A stretch of DNA of 64,000 bases from Emcibacter sp048269205 (lineage in GTDB: Bacteria; Pseudomonadota; Alphaproteobacteria; Sphingomonadales; Emcibacteraceae), in NCBI RefSeq assembly GCF_048269205.1, contig NZ_JBLXJC010000002.1, forward strand, positions 62,001 to 126,000, in the 5' to 3' direction. The translations under genes and the position numbers were made by a program. Of this stretch, positions 51,961 through 61,372 are shown one piece after another; position 1 is the first letter of the stretch; the number at the start of each line of letters is the position of its first letter. The notes beneath the pieces are model-generated. The model was given only the letters and a program-made list of their open reading frames with translations. It did no database searches and was not told where the DNA came from.

Positions 51961-54381
51961 TCAGATTGGAGAGCCCGGCGGCATGGCGGCCGGATTTTCC
52001 GAGGCAGGATCTAATGAGCCCGACATATAAGCGCGGATGCGGGCGGCTTCAAAGCTGTAGTGCGCCTTGAATGTCGGATGCCTGCCCAGCTTGCGGGCTG
52101 TATTTTCCATCCAGTCCGCGACTTCTTCGAGCTTCAGTCGGGCCATGGCGCGCACGGATTCCGCCGCCGATGTGTCTGCGGCAACCTGCATCATTTTAAG
52201 GATCACAACATGACCAACGCGCCTCTGCATGGCACCGGATAGTTTTTCCTGACGATCAGCACGCACTGTCGCGCCCAGAATATAGTCAAAATAGTCACTC
52301 AAACTCATCATTCCCTCACCACGCTGGTGAAATTGTTCCAGTCGGGCCAGCCGGGCCGGGTCCAGCAAAATGTCAGACACATGCCCCGCAGCAGCCTCCC
52401 CTATGGTCAAGACGTCCAGTTGCCCCGAGGTGTGACGTGGAAAACTTTCCCGCGTAAATTCATAACCATAAGCCTTGGGGGGAACGAGCTTGAGCACCTT
52501 CTCCGGCAACAGCAGATAATCCGGCGTCAGCGCCAGAAGGATTTCATCCAGCGCCTGTTTTTGCTGTTCCGGCGGGACAATACGATAGGGAATATCCGTT
52601 CCCTCCCCGCGCAGGGTATATTCGTAGAACAGGCCGCCCACATATTTCCCGGCGGCTTCCAGCTGGTAGCGGGTCAGGTAATAAAGCGGCACCAGAACTT
52701 CCTCCAGCGAGCTGTAGGGCTCACCAACAGGAATATTCTTCTCGGAAAAATTACTCAAGGCGATATGCCGCACCTTGCGCAGATGGGCAAGTTCGGCAAT
52801 GGAGTCCGCCCCATTGTCCCACAGGCTGGAGCCGGCATTGAAATCCCTAAGGCTCCTGCTGTCCCGATCGGTAATAAACAGGAGCCCCTGTATCTCACGT
52901 TCCTTGAGAATAGCTTCAAGCCCCGCCTTCTCCGCTTCCGGTCCCGCATACTGGCTGTAGCCGTAACGCACCACCAGCTTGTCCCATGCGCCGATATCTC
53001 TGTCATAGGCATCGGAAAGGTCAAGTTTACCCCCGTCTGTAATTTTAATCAGCGGATGAGGATAATCCATGACCGAAGCTCTGTCAGAAAGACTGGCGGC
53101 AAAGTTATGGGCAATACCCAGGGTATGCCCCACCTCGTGAGCGGAGAGCTGACGGATACGGGCCAGCGCCATTTCCTCCTGTACCCCGATATCGCTGCCG
53201 TCCTCCTCGTAGGGCGCAGCAAGCGCGGTGGCGATCAGGATATCCTGACGCACCCTGAGCGACCCTAATGTCACATGGCCTTTGATGATCTCTCCAGTGC
53301 GGGGATCAATCACCGCACTGCCGTAGGACCAGCCCCTGGTTGCCCGGTGCACCCAGTTGATAACATTGTAGCGCACATCCATGGGATCCGCCCCTTCGGG
53401 CAGCATCTCGACCCTGAAGGCATTCGAGAACCCGGCCGCTTCAAAAGCCTGCGACCACCAGGAGGCCCCCTCCATCAAAGCGCTACGGATCGGTTCCGGC
53501 GTACCGGCGTCCAGATAATAAACGATGGGCTCCAGCGGATCGCTGACGGCCTGGTCCGGATTTTTCTTGATCAGGCGATGGCGTGGGATGAGCCTCTGTG
53601 TCAGATCCTGCCCCAGAGGCACCGCATAATCCTGATATGTCAGGGGGAAGAAACCACTATCGGGATGGAAAACCCGGGCTTGATAACCGTCGTCGGGCAG
53701 CTTGACGAAGGAGATATGCTGACGAACCGTGAATTGCTCACCATCGGGACTTACATCCCTCACATATTGCCCCGGATTTGATCCCCGAAAGGTCAGCGTG
53801 CTCTCAAATTCCGTATTCAGGGGGAATGTTTTGATGCGCGGCAGGTAAAGGGCCGAACGGCTGTTGTCGGGGCTGAAATTACCCTGTCTGGTCTGTTCGA
53901 TCCTGCCGGCGATGCCATGCTGGTCGGAAAGCAGGAAATCGGTAAAATCAATCAGAACCCCCTCTCCGTCACTGGCCACCACCTTGAAGCCCCAGATGAC
54001 AGAGGCGGCGAAAGCCTCCTGCACCGCTTTCACTTCCGCCGGGTTGTCGGAACTGGCGCGAAATTTGGTATTCACCTCGCCCAACAGTACCTTGTCCCCG
54101 ACCCGCTCGAATTTCACCAACCGGGTCGAACCTATTTGACGGCGATCAAGCCCGATGTCATTGGAACCAAGGCCGTGCGGCAAACCGGTCTGGAAAATGA
54201 ATTCCTCATTCAACCGGTCCAGCTTCAGGTAGAGGCGGCCGTTGTCTTCATCCAGATAGAAATCGTAAAAGCCTTTCTTTTCCGCCATGCCTTTGGTGAA
54301 ATCGGCAAGTCCGCCGGCCCATGCGGAAAAGGGAAGCGAAACACAAAATACAATAAGAAACATTCTGGAGAGAAAGGTCAT
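51961..54381 (-). CDS. Secreted zinc metalloprotease (DUF5117/DUF4953-type)
   Basis: An 806-aa exported protease. The signal peptide ends near ...SAWA (about 22). The metzincin zinc motif HEVGHTLGIAHN lies near 395-406, and the C-terminal half matches the DUF4953 met-zincin region. It probably cleaves peptides in the periplasm or outside the cell. Its neighbours are two exported amidohydrolases and a threonine dehydratase, suggesting peptide or amino-acid scavenging. Confidence 0.85.
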   Translation of the reverse strand: MTFLSRMFLIVFCVSLPFSAWAGGLADFTKGMAEKKGFYDFYLDEDNGRLYLKLDRLNEEFIFQTGLPHGLGSNDIGLDRRQIGSTRLVKFERVGDKVLLGEVNTKFRASSDNPAEVKAVQEAFAASVIWGFKVVASDGEGVLIDFTDFLLSDQHGIAGRIEQTRQGNFSPDNSRSALYLPRIKTFPLNTEFESTLTFRGSNPGQYVRDVSPDGEQFTVRQHISFVKLPDDGYQARVFHPDSGFFPLTYQDYAVPLGQDLTQRLIPRHRLIKKNPDQAVSDPLEPIVYYLDAGTPEPIRSALMEGASWWSQAFEAAGFSNAFRVEMLPEGADPMDVRYNVINWVHRATRGWSYGSAVIDPRTGEIIKGHVTLGSLRVRQDILIATALAAPYEEDGSDIGVQEEMALARIRQLSAHEVGHTLGIAHNFAASLSDRASVMDYPHPLIKITDGGKLDLSDAYDRDIGAWDKLVVRYGYSQYAGPEAEKAGLEAILKEREIQGLLFITDRDSRSLRDFNAGSSLWDNGADSIAELAHLRKVRHIALSNFSEKNIPVGEPYSSLEEVLVPLYYLTRYQLEAAGKYVGGLFYEYTLRGEGTDIPYRIVPPEQQKQALDEILLALTPDYLLLPEKVLKLVPPKAYGYEFTRESFPRHTSGQLDVLTIGEAAAGHVSDILLDPARLARLEQFHQRGEGMMSLSDYFDYILGATVRADRQEKLSGAMQRRVGHVVILKMMQVAADTSAAESVRAMARLKLEEVADWMENTARKLGRHPTFKAHYSFEAARIRAYMSGSLDPASENPAAMPPGSPI

Positions 54382-54466
54382 GACAATATCCCGGATATTT
54401 TTCTGATTGGCCGAAAGCCAGGGAAAGTACCAGCCGGGCGGTTATCCCGCCCGGCGGCAGATCGTT

Positions 54467-55723
54467 CTAGTGATAGGCGTGCGGCATATCGGGATCAAGC
54501 TTCATATAGCGATCCCGAAGCATGGTCTTGCGGGAGACCCGGAGATATTCCACACCGCGAACAAAGATATGTTCCGGATTGGACGTGACCTCCAACGGAT
54601 CTCCATCCCAGACCACAACATCAGCCTCCATGCCCTTCTCCAGGGTGCCGTAGCTATCAGCAATGCCGAAGATTTTAGCCGGATTGACAGTAATGGCTTT
54701 AAGCGCCCCCTCGTAAGAGAGCCCGTGCGCCACGGCAAGGCCCGCCCATTGGTTGACCAGATAGGCCCGATGGGTTTCCCCAAGACCGGAGATGGCAAAA
54801 GTCACACCGGCTTTTTCCAGCCGGGCCGCATTGTTGAGAGTAGAGCCAAGGCTGGTGAACTGATACGGCAGGTCCGCCTGGGCATCGATCACCACGGGAA
54901 TTTCCGCGGCGGCAAGGTCACCCGCCACTTTCCAGGCTTCCGGCACATCAAGCAGAACCAGATCAAGGTCATATTCTTCCTTGAGGGCAATGGCCTGACG
55001 AATATCCGCCGCCCGCTCCAGCGCCAGGGCAAGCTTGCGCTCACCCCTGACCACCGGGATCAGGGCCTCCATATCCTCGAGAGTGAGCAGGAAGCCGCTG
55101 CGGCCGTCTCCTTCCAGAACGTCGGAGCGGTTTTTGGCATAGGCCTTCACCTGGTCGAGGATAATCCGCATCCTGTTCCAGGCTACCCCGGCATTGCCGC
55201 CATCATCCAGATGGGCAAATACCGGCCCGCGGACTGCATGAAGTCCGGAGGAAAGGGTCACCACCGCGCCGCTGCCGGCGAACAGGCGATCGGAACCTCC
55301 GGGAGCAGCAACAGCCCGTGTCAGACCCTCCGCCCGATTATTGGCTACTTCAACAGTTTCCGGGTTCAGACCATAGCGTACGTCAAAGGCGGCCGAGAAC
55401 GGCGCCTCCTTGGCGCTGTGATTGTTGGAATCCTTGGTCAGGGAAATTTCGCTAAGACCGATCTTGGTGTGGCTGGACATAAAGCCCGGCACCACGACCT
55501 TGCCGGTGGCGTCAACCACACGGGCATTTTTAGGCACAGAGATATCCTTGCCGACCTGTTTGATTTTACCATCCTCAATCAGCACGGTGCCGTTCTCGAT
55601 CACACCGGACTTGCCCATGGTCATGACCTTGCCGCCGGTGATGGCCACGGTTTCAGCCCCGGCTGCAAAGGGCAGCAGGGAAAGCGTCAGGGTGATAACA
55701 CCTGTTATCAGAAACTGTCTCAT
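54467..55723 (-). CDS. Amidohydrolase-like protein, probable pseudoenzyme
   Basis: A 418-aa exported protein (signal peptide to about 23) with an amidohydrolase barrel. Metal positions are altered: the HxH motif of the neighbour (DVHSHLG) is SSHTKIG here, the HNH pair is replaced by ALAL, FHHA by LLDV, and HSDSD by SGLGE. Catalytic zinc binding is therefore unlikely. The start ATG overlaps the stop of the next, intact amidohydrolase (55720-55723), so the pair is translated together and may form a complex. Confidence 0.85.
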   Translation of the reverse strand: MRQFLITGVITLTLSLLPFAAGAETVAITGGKVMTMGKSGVIENGTVLIEDGKIKQVGKDISVPKNARVVDATGKVVVPGFMSSHTKIGLSEISLTKDSNNHSAKEAPFSAAFDVRYGLNPETVEVANNRAEGLTRAVAAPGGSDRLFAGSGAVVTLSSGLHAVRGPVFAHLDDGGNAGVAWNRMRIILDQVKAYAKNRSDVLEGDGRSGFLLTLEDMEALIPVVRGERKLALALERAADIRQAIALKEEYDLDLVLLDVPEAWKVAGDLAAAEIPVVIDAQADLPYQFTSLGSTLNNAARLEKAGVTFAISGLGETHRAYLVNQWAGLAVAHGLSYEGALKAITVNPAKIFGIADSYGTLEKGMEADVVVWDGDPLEVTSNPEHIFVRGVEYLRVSRKTMLRDRYMKLDPDMPHAYH

Positions 55724-57156
55724 TGGTGGTCTCCCTTCGTATTCTGGCCGACTTCGAAGTCGCTTTGCGGGCTCAAGTTCTGATTACCGCGCTCATACAT
55801 CAGCGCGCCGTCGATATAGACCTGTTCTGCCAGACTATAGGTGGAGAAGGGGTCAGTGGACCAGAGAACCACATCGGCCATCTTTCCGGCCTCAAGAGTT
55901 CCTGTCTTATCCGCAATTCCAAGGGCTTCTGCTGGCTTTTTCGTCAACCATGTGAAGGCCTCCGCCTTGCTGAAATTGATACCAACCTTTCTGCCATCGG
56001 CCCAGGCCTTGGCCATTTCCTGATTCAGGCGCTGGATTTCAACATCTGAATCCGAATGGACAATGGCACAGGCGCCGGCCTTGGCCACCATGGGAATATT
56101 TTCATTGATCCGGTCCCAGGCCTCCAGCTTGAAGCCGCCCCAGTCCGCCCACATGGCGGAGCAGACACCCTCTTTCGCCAGGATATCGGCGATCTTGTAG
56201 CTTTCCACCGCATGATGGAAGGTGGAGATCTTATAGCCGAATTCATGCGCCATATTAATCATGCTGACCATTTCGTCAGCCCGGTAACAATGGTTATGGA
56301 TCAGAATTTCCCCGTTAAGCACCCCCATCAGGGTATCCAGCTCCAGATCCTGTGTCGGGGCACTGACATCTTCGCCGGCTTCATAATCAGCGTAATATTT
56401 ATCCCACTTTTCCTTGTAATCCCGGGCCTTGATCCAGGCCTTGCGATAGCCCGCCATATTGGCCATGCGCGTGGAAGGGCCGCCCTTCTTGCCGTAAACC
56501 CGTTTCGGGTTTTCCCCGCAGGCCATTTTCAGACCGTAAGGCGCACCGGGGAATTTCATGCCTTCCGCCGTGCGGGCCGGCACGTTCTTCAGCGTGATAC
56601 CGCGCCCGCCGATCAGATTGGCGGAGCCGGGCAGAATTTGCAAGGTGGTGATGCCGCCGGCCAGCGCCCGGGCAAAACCCGTATCCTGGGGCCAGACGGA
56701 ATGTTCGGCCCAGACATCAGCAGTTACCGGACTTGTCGCCTCGTTGCCGTCGGCAGTGGAACTGTGATCCGGCGCCGGATAGACGCCAAGATGGCTGTGC
56801 ACGTCAATGATACCCGGCGTCACCCATTTTCCGGTGCCGTCCACCACTTTCGCCTCTGCCGGGATATCCAGACCTTCGCCCACAGAGACGATCTTGCCAC
56901 CATTCATGATGACAACGCCGTTTTCAATCATGTTGCCGTTGCCGTCCAGGATCGTCGCCCCCGTGATAGCGGTGAGTTGGGACGGAAAGGGTGTGTAGGT
57001 GCTTGGGTAGGGGTCCTTGTTAACATGGACCAGCGGCGCGCGCTCTTTCTTGTCGTCGGATTGTGCCGTCGCGACACCGGAGCCAACCAGGCCTGCCAAC
57101 GTCAGCGTCATTGACGCCACGCCCAGCCAGGCCAATGCCTTCCTGTGTTTCTTCAT
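55720..57156 (-). CDS. Exported amidohydrolase (imidazolonepropionase-like)
   Basis: A 478-aa exported enzyme (signal peptide MKKHRKALAWLGVASMTL..., cut near 30). Ligands are HSH (IIDVHSHLG), HNH (ILIHNHCY), FHHAVE, and the catalytic Asp in VHSDSDVE. A metal-dependent hydrolysis of a peptide or cyclic amide is expected. It is the first gene of the exported hydrolase cluster; upstream is a 325-base divergent region shared with the porin gene. Confidence 0.9.
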   Translation of the reverse strand: MKKHRKALAWLGVASMTLTLAGLVGSGVATAQSDDKKERAPLVHVNKDPYPSTYTPFPSQLTAITGATILDGNGNMIENGVVIMNGGKIVSVGEGLDIPAEAKVVDGTGKWVTPGIIDVHSHLGVYPAPDHSSTADGNEATSPVTADVWAEHSVWPQDTGFARALAGGITTLQILPGSANLIGGRGITLKNVPARTAEGMKFPGAPYGLKMACGENPKRVYGKKGGPSTRMANMAGYRKAWIKARDYKEKWDKYYADYEAGEDVSAPTQDLELDTLMGVLNGEILIHNHCYRADEMVSMINMAHEFGYKISTFHHAVESYKIADILAKEGVCSAMWADWGGFKLEAWDRINENIPMVAKAGACAIVHSDSDVEIQRLNQEMAKAWADGRKVGINFSKAEAFTWLTKKPAEALGIADKTGTLEAGKMADVVLWSTDPFSTYSLAEQVYIDGALMYERGNQNLSPQSDFEVGQNTKGDHQ

Positions 57157-57481
57157 AAGATATCCCCGCAGGTTAAGAGTTTGCTCTTTATTTCAGTTTT
57201 GAGAGGGGCAACACGCGCCCCGGAGGAGAAGCCTAACAAATTATACAATTTGTGGGAACAAGTAATTATGTAACCGGCAAACTGGCCAAAAACGAACTTT
57301 ATAATGAGTCAAAATACCGTCAAATTCTCCTGCATTTCTATGGCTTATCCTTGTTGAGATATCGATTTTTTACGTGTTTACATAAACTTAACTATTCATA
57401 AGTTACTTATAATATCCGATTTTAAGAATAGTACCCAATGCCGATAAAGATCGGCGCCATAGTAAGTATAAGGAGGTAACG
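57157..57481. promoter_or_regulatory. Divergent region with porin promoter elements and leader hairpin
   Basis: 325 AT-rich bases. A consensus -10 TATAAT lies at 57408-57413, overlapped by the inverted repeat AACTTA / TAAGTT (57385-57404); a good -35 is missing, which suggests activator dependence. A leader hairpin GCCGAT / ATCGGC (57440-57455) is followed by a strong AAGGAGGT at 57470-57477. Confidence 0.5.
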
Positions 57482-58768
57482 TTGAATCGTTTCACCAAAA
57501 TCGCGGGCTCAGCCCTGCTCATCACCACATGCCTGTCATCGGCCAGTCTGGCTCAAACCAAAGATGAACTTCAGGCTGAAATCAGCTCCCTCAAAGATCG
57601 CCTGAATGCTCTCGAACAAATGGTTGGCAAAACAGCCGACACCAAGGACGCGGGATCAAAGGCAGTTGTCTTTTCTTCATCTGACCCTGCACCGACCCTG
57701 ACTTCTGTTGACAAAAAACATTCCTTCAACATTCGTGGCCGCGCCATGATTGACTGGAGCACCGGTAGCGACGAAAACAATACCTTCGACTTTTCCGGCA
57801 CCAAACTTCGGGCCGCCTGGCTCGGTGTGGAAGGCATGGCCGCTGACAATATCAAATATAAATTTGAAGCCGACTTTGGCGGCAACAGCGTCAGCGTCAA
57901 GGATGCCTACCTGCAGTTCAAAGCAAGTGACTGGTCTCTGACTGTCGGTCAGAGCAAGGTTCCGAACTCCCTTGAAGCCCTGACTGCAATCAGTCAGACA
58001 AGCCTGATGGAACGCGGAGCCTTCAAAAGCGCCTTTGACTTCGGTCGCGCCATGGGCGTCAAAGCCGCAACCAACGGCAAAGGCTGGAGCCTGACCGCCG
58101 GTATTTTCCAGGGCACGAACAAGTTCAGCTCTAATACCGAAGAAGGCTGGATCGCTGCGGCCCGCGCCACCTATGGCCAGAAATCCGATAGCGGAACCTG
58201 GCTTGTGGGTGTATCCGGTCGTCTGCGTGACATGAATGACGACAACATCAGCTACAAAGCCAAAGCCATCACCAATCTTTCCGGTACACTGACAAGCGCC
58301 AGTGGCACCAGCAAAGATAATATGGTGGCTGCCGAGGCTGCCTTCTCTTACGGTTCCTTCTTCGGTGCTGTGGAATATGCCTTCCTGAGCGCAACCGATG
58401 CCGTTGCCGTGGGTGAAAACGCTGGCTTCTCCGGCGGTTATGCCGAAGTGGGCTACGTCCTGACCGGCGAAAGCCGTCCCATCAATCTCAAAAATGGAAC
58501 ATGGGGACGCCCGAAAGTGGATGACCCGTTCGGGAAAAGCGGCGGATCCGGCCTTTGGATGCTGACAGCCCGCTATGACACCCTGGACCTGACAGACAGC
58601 GGCATTTATGGCGGCAAACAGGAAAGCTACATCGTTAGCCTGAGCTGGTACATGACTCGCTATATCCGCGCCATGCTGGACTATGGCCACAGCGAAGTAT
58701 CCGATCTGGCGGCAAACGGAACCAATTCCGCAGATGTCGTTGGCCTTCGCCTGAATGTGGACTGGTAA
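57482..58768 (+). CDS. Outer-membrane porin (OprO/P or DcaP-like)
   Basis: A 428-aa porin. A signal peptide (to about 24, SASLA) is followed by a short coiled coil (DELQAEISSLKDRLNALEQM) and a 16-strand-like barrel with repeated Tyr/Gly turns, ending in LNVDW. The coiled coil and Phe/Trp ending fit trimeric substrate-specific porins. The start is a TTG at 57482, supported by the consensus AAGGAGGT four bases upstream. It heads an operon with a Cache-like protein and a chemoreceptor, so its solute may be a chemotaxis ligand. Confidence 0.85.
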   Translation: MNRFTKIAGSALLITTCLSSASLAQTKDELQAEISSLKDRLNALEQMVGKTADTKDAGSKAVVFSSSDPAPTLTSVDKKHSFNIRGRAMIDWSTGSDENNTFDFSGTKLRAAWLGVEGMAADNIKYKFEADFGGNSVSVKDAYLQFKASDWSLTVGQSKVPNSLEALTAISQTSLMERGAFKSAFDFGRAMGVKAATNGKGWSLTAGIFQGTNKFSSNTEEGWIAAARATYGQKSDSGTWLVGVSGRLRDMNDDNISYKAKAITNLSGTLTSASGTSKDNMVAAEAAFSYGSFFGAVEYAFLSATDAVAVGENAGFSGGYAEVGYVLTGESRPINLKNGTWGRPKVDDPFGKSGGSGLWMLTARYDTLDLTDSGIYGGKQESYIVSLSWYMTRYIRAMLDYGHSEVSDLAANGTNSADVVGLRLNVDW

Positions 58769-58788
58769 GTCCGACTGATCAAATTACA

Positions 58789-58818
58789 GGGGGGCCTGGT
58801 TTAATACCCAGGCCCCCT
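58789..58818 (+). terminator. Intra-operon hairpin between porin and Cache genes
   Basis: GGGGGCCTGG (58790-58799) pairs with CCAGGCCCCC (58808-58817) around an eight-base loop. A short T-run (TTTTT) follows only after eight further bases, so read-through is likely. It probably limits expression of the downstream sensor genes relative to the porin. Confidence 0.6.
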
Positions 58819-58858
58819 CCTCCCAGTTTTTATAAAGAAGGGTCAAAGGAGGCCTAAG

Positions 58859-59449
58859 ATGAGCATACAACAGATTTCCAAGTTTATTCCCGCCGCAATC
58901 TACGCTCTTGCCATGATTGCCTTTACCGGCACAATCGCCACAGCACAGGAAGACGGTGCACGGGCTCATGTTAAAGAAAAGGCCATGGCCTGGATCAACA
59001 ACCCGACTCTGATTTCCGGCATCAAGGCCCAGAACGCGCAAAATGCTTCCCTTGGGCAGGCCGACATTGACGCAAAAGACCAGGCCTGGCGCGCAGAGGT
59101 TAAAAATGGCGGTGGCGCCATGACTTCAGCTGTCCTTGCCAACGATTCATCCGGTTACCTTAAAAAGATCCGCGACGCCTCACAGGGCCTCTACACAGAA
59201 ATCTTTGCCATGGACAACAAAGGCCTGAACGTTGGCCAGAGCGATCTGACATCCGATTACTGGCAGGGTGACGAAGCCAAATGGCAAAAGACATACCAGG
59301 CCGGTTCAGGCGCCATCCATGTCAGCGAAGTCGAGTTTGACGAATCCTCACAAACCTATCAGGTACAGGTCAGCGTAGCCATTTCCGACCCGGACTCAGG
59401 TGAAGTGATCGGAGCGATTACAATCGGCATGAATGCTGAAATGCTCTGA
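58859..59449 (+). CDS. Periplasmic Cache-like (PDC sensor) protein
   Basis: A 196-aa protein with a signal peptide (to about 32, TIATAQ) and a single PDC/Cache-like fold ending in GEVIGAITIGMNAEML. It lacks membrane or signalling domains. It most likely binds a small ligand and presents it to the chemoreceptor encoded 35 bases downstream, or acts as a free regulatory ligand-binding protein. AAAGGAGG precedes the ATG. Confidence 0.72.
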   Translation: MSIQQISKFIPAAIYALAMIAFTGTIATAQEDGARAHVKEKAMAWINNPTLISGIKAQNAQNASLGQADIDAKDQAWRAEVKNGGGAMTSAVLANDSSGYLKKIRDASQGLYTEIFAMDNKGLNVGQSDLTSDYWQGDEAKWQKTYQAGSGAIHVSEVEFDESSQTYQVQVSVAISDPDSGEVIGAITIGMNAEML

Positions 59450-59484
59450 GTGAGCAGAAGAAACCGCCTGTTGGAGAGACGATT

Positions 59485-61251
59485 ATGACAGTCAATATTA
59501 TGCAGATTAATAAATCTTCTGCAGTTTTTAGTAAACTGGCCGCCATGCCGGTGGGACGAAAGATCCTTTCCATTGTCACATTGGGCATTGTGGCACTGTG
59601 CGGTTTCTTCGTTATATTCCAGTCAAGCCGGCTGAGTACCGAACTGCTGAAGCAGACACACTCTGACTCGGTTATTTTTACCCAGTTGATCGCCTCCCAG
59701 CTTCCTCTGGCGATCCGATTTAAGAAGACTGAAAATATCCAGCAGGTCTATATGACATTGGCAGAGGAGAACGATACCACCCTCGCGACCTTTGCCGCAG
59801 TAAACGCCGCTGGCGAAATTATTGATCAGTACCAGTCCAAGGAACTCAAGGAATATGATCTGAAAAACTTTCTCAAGGGCAAGGCCCTCGAGCTCGAGGA
59901 AGGTCAGAATTTCATGAAGGAAACCGTGGATCATACGATCGTTGCCGTGCCAGTGTACGACAACAAAGGTACCAAAACAGGTACCATCGCCATCGCCTGG
60001 AGCGAGCACAAGATCCACGATGCCATCAGCCGGTCCCAGTTCAGCCAGATTATATACAGCGTCCTCGCCGTGGTCATCATGTCCGGCGCCCTGATGCTGG
60101 TGATCAGCAGGGTCCTGACCCGTCCCCTCGTCGGTCTGACCTCTTCCATGCTTGAACTTGCCGAAGGCAACAATGACGTGGAAATCGAAGGCCTCAAGCG
60201 GGCCGATGACATTGGCGAGATGACCCGGGCCGTCCAGGTCTTCAAGGATAATGCCATCCGGATTGTCGGGATGCAGGAAGAAGCCCGCCTGCGCGAAGAG
60301 GAAGAAAAAGAACAGGCCCGGCGCCTTGAGCAGGAAGAACGGCAACGTGCTGAAGAAGCCGCCCGCCAGGAAACCGAAGCCAAGGAGCAGGCCGACCGTG
60401 AACGGACCGAAATGATGCGCAATCTTGCGAATGATTTTGAATCCCGCGTCATGAGCCTGCTTGAAAAGGTCACCCAGTCCATTGCCGCCATGGGCAAAAC
60501 CGCCACTGAATTGTCCCAGGCCTCTACTGATACGTCTTCCGAAGCCATGTCGGCGGCCAACGCCTCCCGCCAGGCCGGGGAAAACGTGCAGACCGTTGCC
60601 GGTGCGGCCGAGGAAATGGCCGCCTCCATTGCGGAAGTGAGCCGTCAGGTGGACCAGGCGGCCACGATCTCCCGGGATGCCGTCAATGAAGCCCGCCAGG
60701 CCGGAAGCCAGGTTCAGGAACTCTCTGACGCCACCACCAAGATTGAAGAAGTTGTCACCCTGATTAACGATATTGCCGAGCAGACCAACCTGCTGGCCCT
60801 TAACGCCACCATCGAGGCGGCCCGGGCCGGTGATGCCGGTCGCGGCTTTGCGGTTGTGGCCAACGAGGTCAAGACCCTGGCCAACCAGACCGCCCAGGCC
60901 ACCAATGACATTGCCCAGCAGGTCTCCAACGTCCAGGGCGCGACCAGCGAGGCTGTGACCTCGGTGAATAAAATCGCCTCGACCATCGACAACATCAGCG
61001 ACATTTCCACCTCGATTTCCGACGCCGTCAAGGAGCAAACGGCGGCAACCCAGGAAATCAGCCGCAACTCCCTGGCCGCCGCCACCGGCACCCAGGAAGT
61101 GGGGCAGAATGTCACCAATGTGAGCAATGTGGCCACCGAAACCAACAAGATTGCCGATATGCTGCTCGCCGCCTCCCGGGAGCTGGAGCAACAGGCGAAC
61201 GGGCTGGGCTCGGAAGTGACCGAATTCCTGCAGGAAATCCGCAGCAACTAA
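59485..61251 (+). CDS. Methyl-accepting chemotaxis protein
   Basis: A 588-aa receptor. Two membrane helices (about 27-48 and 190-212) flank a periplasmic sensor of about 140 residues. HAMP and a Glu/Arg-rich helical linker (about 270-315, EEARLREEEEKEQARR) follow. The signalling tip is NLLALNATIEAARAGDAGRGFAVVANEVK (about 433-461). It ends with a short tail and no CheR-binding pentapeptide. Together with the porin and Cache protein it suggests a dedicated uptake-and-sensing unit. A terminator follows. Confidence 0.95.
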   Translation: MTVNIMQINKSSAVFSKLAAMPVGRKILSIVTLGIVALCGFFVIFQSSRLSTELLKQTHSDSVIFTQLIASQLPLAIRFKKTENIQQVYMTLAEENDTTLATFAAVNAAGEIIDQYQSKELKEYDLKNFLKGKALELEEGQNFMKETVDHTIVAVPVYDNKGTKTGTIAIAWSEHKIHDAISRSQFSQIIYSVLAVVIMSGALMLVISRVLTRPLVGLTSSMLELAEGNNDVEIEGLKRADDIGEMTRAVQVFKDNAIRIVGMQEEARLREEEEKEQARRLEQEERQRAEEAARQETEAKEQADRERTEMMRNLANDFESRVMSLLEKVTQSIAAMGKTATELSQASTDTSSEAMSAANASRQAGENVQTVAGAAEEMAASIAEVSRQVDQAATISRDAVNEARQAGSQVQELSDATTKIEEVVTLINDIAEQTNLLALNATIEAARAGDAGRGFAVVANEVKTLANQTAQATNDIAQQVSNVQGATSEAVTSVNKIASTIDNISDISTSISDAVKEQTAATQEISRNSLAAATGTQEVGQNVTNVSNVATETNKIADMLLAASRELEQQANGLGSEVTEFLQEIRSN

Positions 61252-61275
61252 ACCCGGTTTCCTATGTCAGACAAC

Positions 61276-61312
61276 AAACGGCCGTCCTGAATTCACCAGG
61301 GCGGCCGTTTTT
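61276..61312 (+). terminator. Rho-independent terminator of the chemoreceptor operon
   Basis: AAACGGCCG...CGGCCGTTT with further pairs CCTG/CAGG toward the loop, followed by a T-run. It starts 25 bases past the stop. Confidence 0.88.
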
Positions 61313-61326
61313 CTTCCCCAACAAAA

Positions 61327-61346
61327 AAGGCGCCAAGCGGCGCCTT
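61327..61346 (-). terminator. Terminator of gcrA
   Basis: AAGGCGCC / GGCGCCTT with the loop AAGC. On the minus strand the stem is followed by six T residues. It is 27 bases past the gcrA stop, separate from the chemoreceptor terminator. Confidence 0.8.
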
Positions 61347-61372
61347 CTGTGTTTCAGAACTGATCTCTGCCC

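Noticed and set aside
57677..58690. A 337-codon minus-strand frame
   Set aside because: It is antisense to the porin; no domain content.
59623..61191. A 522-codon open frame on the minus strand
   Set aside because: It is antisense to the chemoreceptor gene, whose HAMP and signalling motifs are unmistakable. Gly/His-rich low-complexity content is a frame artefact.
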